Made by a program: the position numbers and the translations under genes. Positions 60,505-64,000 of a DNA stretch of 64,000 bases are shown here, piece by piece (positions within the stretch are counted from its first letter, which is position 1; every line of letters starts with the position of its first letter). Under the pieces are notes generated by a model, which was given only the letters and a program-made list of their open reading frames with translations, did not search any database and had not been told where the DNA came from. Origin of the DNA: UBA668 sp041918155 (GTDB lineage: Bacteria > Actinomycetota > Acidimicrobiia > Acidimicrobiales > Ilumatobacteraceae); NCBI GenBank assembly GCA_041918155.1, contig JAYRWH010000014.1, positions 5,925 to 69,924 on the forward strand, read 5' to 3'.

Positions 60505-60977
60505 CGCAGCTCCTCCTCCAGGGTGCGTAGGGCGCGGTGCAGGGTCGACTTCACCGTGCCGGCCGGCCAGTCGAGCGTCTCGGCGATCGCCTCCACGGTC
60601 ATGTCCTGCCAGTAGCGCAGCAGCACCACGGCGCGCTGTTTCACCGGCAGCCGCTGCACCACGGCCCAGGTCTCGTCGATCTCGGGCGTGCTCGCCACGA
60701 TCGGCTTGCCCGGCACGTACTGGGCGGCCACCTGCCGGCGCTTGACCCGCTTGATCGCCAGGTTGATCACCGAGCGCTGCAGGTAGCCCTCAGGGTTCTC
60801 CACCCGATCGGCGTGGCGCTGCAGGCCGACGAACGCGTCGTGCACGATCTCCTCGGACGCGCCGGGTTCGAGCGTGATCGCCGCGGCCAGCCCGAGCAGG
60901 CGCCGGCGTTGATCCACATAGATCGAATCGACCCTCACACCCAAGACCTGACCGCCATCACCCCGGAATCGTTCCAC
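60501..60977 (-). CDS. ECF-family RNA polymerase sigma factor
   Basis: A 158-aa sigma-70-like factor. Region 2 is represented by ASEEIVHDAFVGLQRHADRV and ENPEGYLQRSVINLAIKRVK; region 4 has LPVKQRAVVLLRYWQDMTVE and WPAGTVKSTLHRALRTLEEE. The start is ATG 60977 or possibly GTG 60938, where homology to family members begins. Coupled to the downstream membrane protein. Confidence 0.87.
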   Translation of the reverse strand: MERFRGDGGQVLGVRVDSIYVDQRRRLLGLAAAITLEPGASEEIVHDAFVGLQRHADRVENPEGYLQRSVINLAIKRVKRRQVAAQYVPGKPIVASTPEIDETWAVVQRLPVKQRAVVLLRYWQDMTVEAIAETLDWPAGTVKSTLHRALRTLEEELR

Positions 60978-60989
60978 GCCGGCGCCGCG

Positions 60990-62168
60990 TCAGGCGGCCT
61001 TCGCTCGCGGCGGCCCGTGGACCCGGATGTCGCCGTTGGGGAGCTTGATCCGCAACGTCCGGTCGGCGAAGAGAGCGAGTTTCCAGCCGCCCTCGTGGGC
61101 GAGGTGGTGGTGGCGGTGGCAGAGCGGGATCATGTTGTCGATGTCGGATCGCCCGTCGGGGTCGAAGTAGATCACGTGGTGGATCTCGCAGTGCTCGAAC
61201 ACCACGTCGCAGCACGCACAGGTGCGGTACAGCGCCGGCAAAGCCCGGCGCTGTTCACGGTTCGCCAACCGCTCGGTGCGACCCAACAACAGCCGTGTGC
61301 CATCGACGCCGACGATGATCGGCGTGATCTCGCCCAAGCACGCCCAACGCCGGATCGTCTCGACCGGCAGCCCGAACTGGCCGAGATCGAGCCGCGTGCC
61401 GGCATGTTCGCCGTGCAACAAAGTCTCCGCGTCGATGTGCACGGCGATGTCGGGCACCCCCGACCCGCCCTTGACCTCACCGCGGATCAACGCGGCCAAC
61501 GCCAACGCGGCGAGCCACTGCTGACGCTCGAACGGGTCGAGCGGCGCCCCCTCGGGGACGCGACCATGGAACATCGCCTCGATCGTGTTGTTCAGCCGAC
61601 CATTCAGCCCGATGCCGGTCTCGGGGTCGAACTTCGCGTGCAGATTGAACATCCCGTCCTGATCGAGCCACGTCTTCGCGCGTGCTGCGGCTTTCTGACG
61701 TTCCAGACGGCGCAACCCGTCCTCGGTGCGCACCTCGCGCACCTTCTTGGCGAGCCACTCGCGGAACGTCGACTCGTCCGACGACGCGGCCTTGGCCCGG
61801 ATCGCGTCACCATGCTCAGCCAACCGTGAACGATCCGCCGCCGAGAGATCGGCCAACGCCCGGGCGACCGCATCCACATGCGCCTCGGTGGTCTCTCCCT
61901 CCGCCAACGCCTCCGCCAACTGGGGCACGTTGTCGCACGCCTGCTTGCGCTTACGTACCTTCGACGCCCGAGAAGCGGTCGACTTGGTGTGCGCCGCCAG
62001 TTCGCCCTCGGTATCCGCGGACAGTTCGTCGAGCCGTTGCGTCACCCGCAACTCGCGCTGGGCCAACATCGCCCGCACCGAGGTGATCGCCGCGAGTTCG
62101 GCGCGGCAGGCATCGACATCGGCCAACCGGCCCCCTTCGATCAACCAGCGGATGCGCCCGACTTCCAT
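60990..62168 (-). CDS. DUF222 / HNH endonuclease domain protein
   Basis: A 392-aa protein of the actinobacterial 13E12-repeat group. The N-terminal DUF222-like region is helical and rich in Arg, Glu and Ala. The C-terminal HNH motif is intact: CACCDVVFEHCEIHHVIYF and MIPLCHRHHHLAH, with zinc cysteines and catalytic His. These proteins are often multi-copy; DNA cleavage is assumed from the motif. It is an isolated gene on the minus strand, 13 bp before the sigma gene start. Confidence 0.9.
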   Translation of the reverse strand: MEVGRIRWLIEGGRLADVDACRAELAAITSVRAMLAQRELRVTQRLDELSADTEGELAAHTKSTASRASKVRKRKQACDNVPQLAEALAEGETTEAHVDAVARALADLSAADRSRLAEHGDAIRAKAASSDESTFREWLAKKVREVRTEDGLRRLERQKAAARAKTWLDQDGMFNLHAKFDPETGIGLNGRLNNTIEAMFHGRVPEGAPLDPFERQQWLAALALAALIRGEVKGGSGVPDIAVHIDAETLLHGEHAGTRLDLGQFGLPVETIRRWACLGEITPIIVGVDGTRLLLGRTERLANREQRRALPALYRTCACCDVVFEHCEIHHVIYFDPDGRSDIDNMIPLCHRHHHLAHEGGWKLALFADRTLRIKLPNGDIRVHGPPRAKAA

Positions 62169-62204
62169 ACGAACAACAGTACGCAGGGGGTGTGACAGGG
62201 TTGT

Positions 62205-63806
62205 TCAGTCGAGCAGGTAGAGGGCGGGCTCGGCGGCGTGGTCCGGGTGGGCGGCGTGTTCGGCGACCTCGGCCGCCCGGCTCGGGAGCCACCTCGCGGC
62301 GGCGAAAGCGCCCGCGAGCACCACGCCGGCGGCGACCCAGCAGCCCAGGTGGAAGCCGTCGATGAACGCGGTGTTCACCGCGTCCTGCACGAACTTGCCG
62401 GCGGCCGGCCCGGCCTGCTCACCCGCCAACCGCGCTACTTCCGCGCCGGCACCGACGGACTCCTTCGCCGCGGCCACGGCCGGCGCGGGCACGGCCGAGC
62501 CGGTCAAGAGCTCACCGAGCTTCGACGCGTACGTGGAGGCGAACAGCGAGCCGACGATGGCGACACCCAACGTGCCGCCCAGCTCGCGGGCCGTGTCGTT
62601 GACGGCCGAGCCGACGCCCGCCTTCTCCGGCGGCAGCGAGCCCATGATCGACTCGGTCGCCGGCGCATTGACCAGGCCGAGGCCGCCGCCCATGAAGAAC
62701 ATCTGGCCGACGATCACCCAATACGACGTGTCGACGACGCTGCGGGTCGTCCAGGCGAAGCCGAGCGCCATCGACGTCAGCCCGGTCGCCACCACGGCCT
62801 TCGTCCCGAAACGGTGCGCGAGCTTCGCCGACAGCGGCGCTGCCGCACCGGTGAACAGCGCGAACGGCACCGTGCGCACACCCGCCTCGAGCGTGTTGTA
62901 GCCGCGCACGAACTGGAAGTACTGGGTGACCATGAAGATGAACCCAAACAGGGCGAAGAACGCGAACGTCACCGACAGGCTGCCCGCGGTGAACCGCATG
63001 TTCTTGAACACGAGGACATCGAGCATCGGGTGATCGGTGCGCCGCTGCCACCACACGAACGTCGCCAGCAGCACCACCGCGAGCCCGAACGCGGCGAGCG
63101 ACTTCACCGACAGCCAGCCGTGCTTGGGGCCCTCGATCACGGCCCACACGAGCACGGTGACGCCGCTGATCGACAGCAGCACGCCGAGCGGGTCGAAGCG
63201 GTGCAGCGTCGTGTCGCGCGACGTCGGCACGATCCACGCCACGAGCACCATCGCCACCACCACGACCGGCACGTTCACGAGGAACACCGAACCCCACGCG
63301 AAGTGGCGCAGCAGCAGGCCACCGGCCACCGGCCCGAGCGCCACCGCGAGGCCGCTCGTCGCGGCCCACACCGAGATCGCGATCGCCCGCTTGCGCGGCT
63401 CGGTGAACACGTTCACCAGCACGGCCAGAGTGGCGGGGAAGATCAGCGCGCCGCCCACACCCATGACAGCGCGCCACGCGATCAGCTCACCCGCGGTGCC
63501 TGCACGCGACGCCATGATCGACGTCAACGCGAACAGCACGAAGCCGATCTGCAGCACTCCCTTGCGGCCGAAGCGATCGCCGATCGTGCCAGCGGCCATC
63601 AGCAGGCCGGCGAACACCAACACATAGGCGTCGACGATCCACTGCAACTGGCTGGTGGTGGCGCCGAGTTCACGCACGAACGTGGGCAGGGCGACGTTCA
63701 CGATCGTGCCGTCCACGACGATGATGAACACGCTCGTGCAGAGCACGGCCAGAATCAGCCATGGTGAGCGGGCGGGGGCTGAAGGGGCGCTGGGGGACGA
63801 TTCCAC
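62205..63806 (-). CDS. MFS multidrug efflux transporter, DHA2 (14-TM) family
   Basis: A 533-aa drug:proton antiporter. DGTIVNVALPTFVREL in helix 1 and GTIGDRFGRKGVLQIGF (motif A) are typical of the EmrB/QacA group; hydropathy gives 14 helices. GTG start at 63806. It is divergent from a TetR-type gene with a palindrome over its likely -10 box (TATAGT, complement of 63836-63841), so it is probably induced by its substrates. Confidence 0.9.
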   Translation of the reverse strand: MESSPSAPSAPARSPWLILAVLCTSVFIIVVDGTIVNVALPTFVRELGATTSQLQWIVDAYVLVFAGLLMAAGTIGDRFGRKGVLQIGFVLFALTSIMASRAGTAGELIAWRAVMGVGGALIFPATLAVLVNVFTEPRKRAIAISVWAATSGLAVALGPVAGGLLLRHFAWGSVFLVNVPVVVVAMVLVAWIVPTSRDTTLHRFDPLGVLLSISGVTVLVWAVIEGPKHGWLSVKSLAAFGLAVVLLATFVWWQRRTDHPMLDVLVFKNMRFTAGSLSVTFAFFALFGFIFMVTQYFQFVRGYNTLEAGVRTVPFALFTGAAAPLSAKLAHRFGTKAVVATGLTSMALGFAWTTRSVVDTSYWVIVGQMFFMGGGLGLVNAPATESIMGSLPPEKAGVGSAVNDTARELGGTLGVAIVGSLFASTYASKLGELLTGSAVPAPAVAAAKESVGAGAEVARLAGEQAGPAAGKFVQDAVNTAFIDGFHLGCWVAAGVVLAGAFAAARWLPSRAAEVAEHAAHPDHAAEPALYLLD

Positions 63807-63838
63807 GGTGGCTCCTGTGGGTTGGGCGGACGGAGACT

Positions 63839-63851
63839 ATAACATTGTTAT
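63839..63851. promoter_or_regulatory. Palindromic operator between the MFS and TetR genes
   Basis: Perfect inverted repeat ATAACA-T-TGTTAT in the divergent intergenic region. It overlaps the putative -10 of the MFS gene, so binding of the TetR protein would block RNA polymerase. Confidence 0.75.
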
Positions 63852-63926
63852 CACACCGATATTCCGACGGCCGCCCTGGAGCCCGATGACATTCGCCACA
63901 CACCACCCACCGCTAGCGTGCCGATC

Positions 63927-64000
63927 GTGAGCCGTGCCACTGCCACCACGCTCGACGAGGTGGGCACGGCGCTGGTGAAGGCTGCCGGCGACCTGCTCGC
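63927..64000 (+). CDS. TetR-family regulator, 5' end only
   Basis: A GTG at 63927 begins an ORF that is open to the window edge. The 24 complete codons read like the first helix of a TetR DNA-binding domain (LVKAAGDLL). Divergence from an efflux gene with a shared palindrome supports the call. The helix-turn-helix and ligand domain are outside the window. Confidence 0.65.
   Translation, partial: MSRATATTLDEVGTALVKAAGDLL

Overview
The window is high-GC, densely coded DNA from an actinobacterium. A member of class Acidimicrobiia (Ilumatobacter-like) is the best guess. The reasons are the ribosomal protein set, iniA/iniC-type dynamins, DUF222/HNH and LAL-type regulator families, many GTG starts and 4-nt coupled overlaps, and a halohydrin dehalogenase, a rare enzyme of which one known example comes from Ilumatobacter. 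This assignment is inference; no rRNA or tRNA gene was seen.

Layout. 1-3.9 kb: end of a D-Ala-D-Ala carboxypeptidase gene, a CHAD protein, and a short-form pyruvate kinase. 4.0-7.2 kb (minus): infA-rpmJ-rpsM-rpsK-rpsD-rpoA-rplQ. 7.4-13.8 kb (plus): a heterodimeric ABC exporter pair and pyrR-pyrB-pyrC, inserted between infA and map. 13.8-26.1 kb (minus): rplC through rplO, then secY-adk-map. 26.4-28.5 kb: two cell-envelope genes. 28.7-30.2 kb: tuf-rpsJ. 30.3-44.4 kb: an accessory island lying between tuf and fusA. 44.5-46.6 kb: fusA. 46.8-64 kb: a NERD protein, a halohydrin dehalogenase, a serine hydrolase lipoprotein, a second ABC pair, a frameshifted secreted protein, a fixBCXA electron-transfer operon, an ECF sigma factor with a coupled membrane protein, an HNH protein, and a divergent MFS/TetR pair.

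The island (30.3-44.4 kb) is the most unusual region. It has a membrane-anchored Hsp70-like protein and a six-gene, translationally coupled operon. That operon encodes an acidic repeat protein, an IniA-like dynamin, an IniC-like dynamin, a small protein, a LuxR regulator with an ATPase domain, and a 71-aa protein. Around it lies a set of acidic proteins that share a short motif of the form DD-[IVL]-[TA]-x-x-R. Four copies of an 18-bp palindrome (ATCGGGTGAACACCCGAT and variants) precede the transcription units of these acidic proteins, so they probably form one regulon. The arrangement resembles the mycobacterial iniBAC cell-envelope stress locus but has a different, expanded set of partner proteins.

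Regulatory elements that can be read directly include a PyrR-binding hairpin just before pyrR, an IF-1 gene whose conserved start appears to be a CTG codon behind a perfect Shine-Dalgarno sequence, promoters with a TAGCAT -10 box before infA, pyrR and fusA, three strong hairpin terminators, and a TetR-type palindrome between the MFS and TetR genes. No intergenic stretch exceeds about 300 bases.
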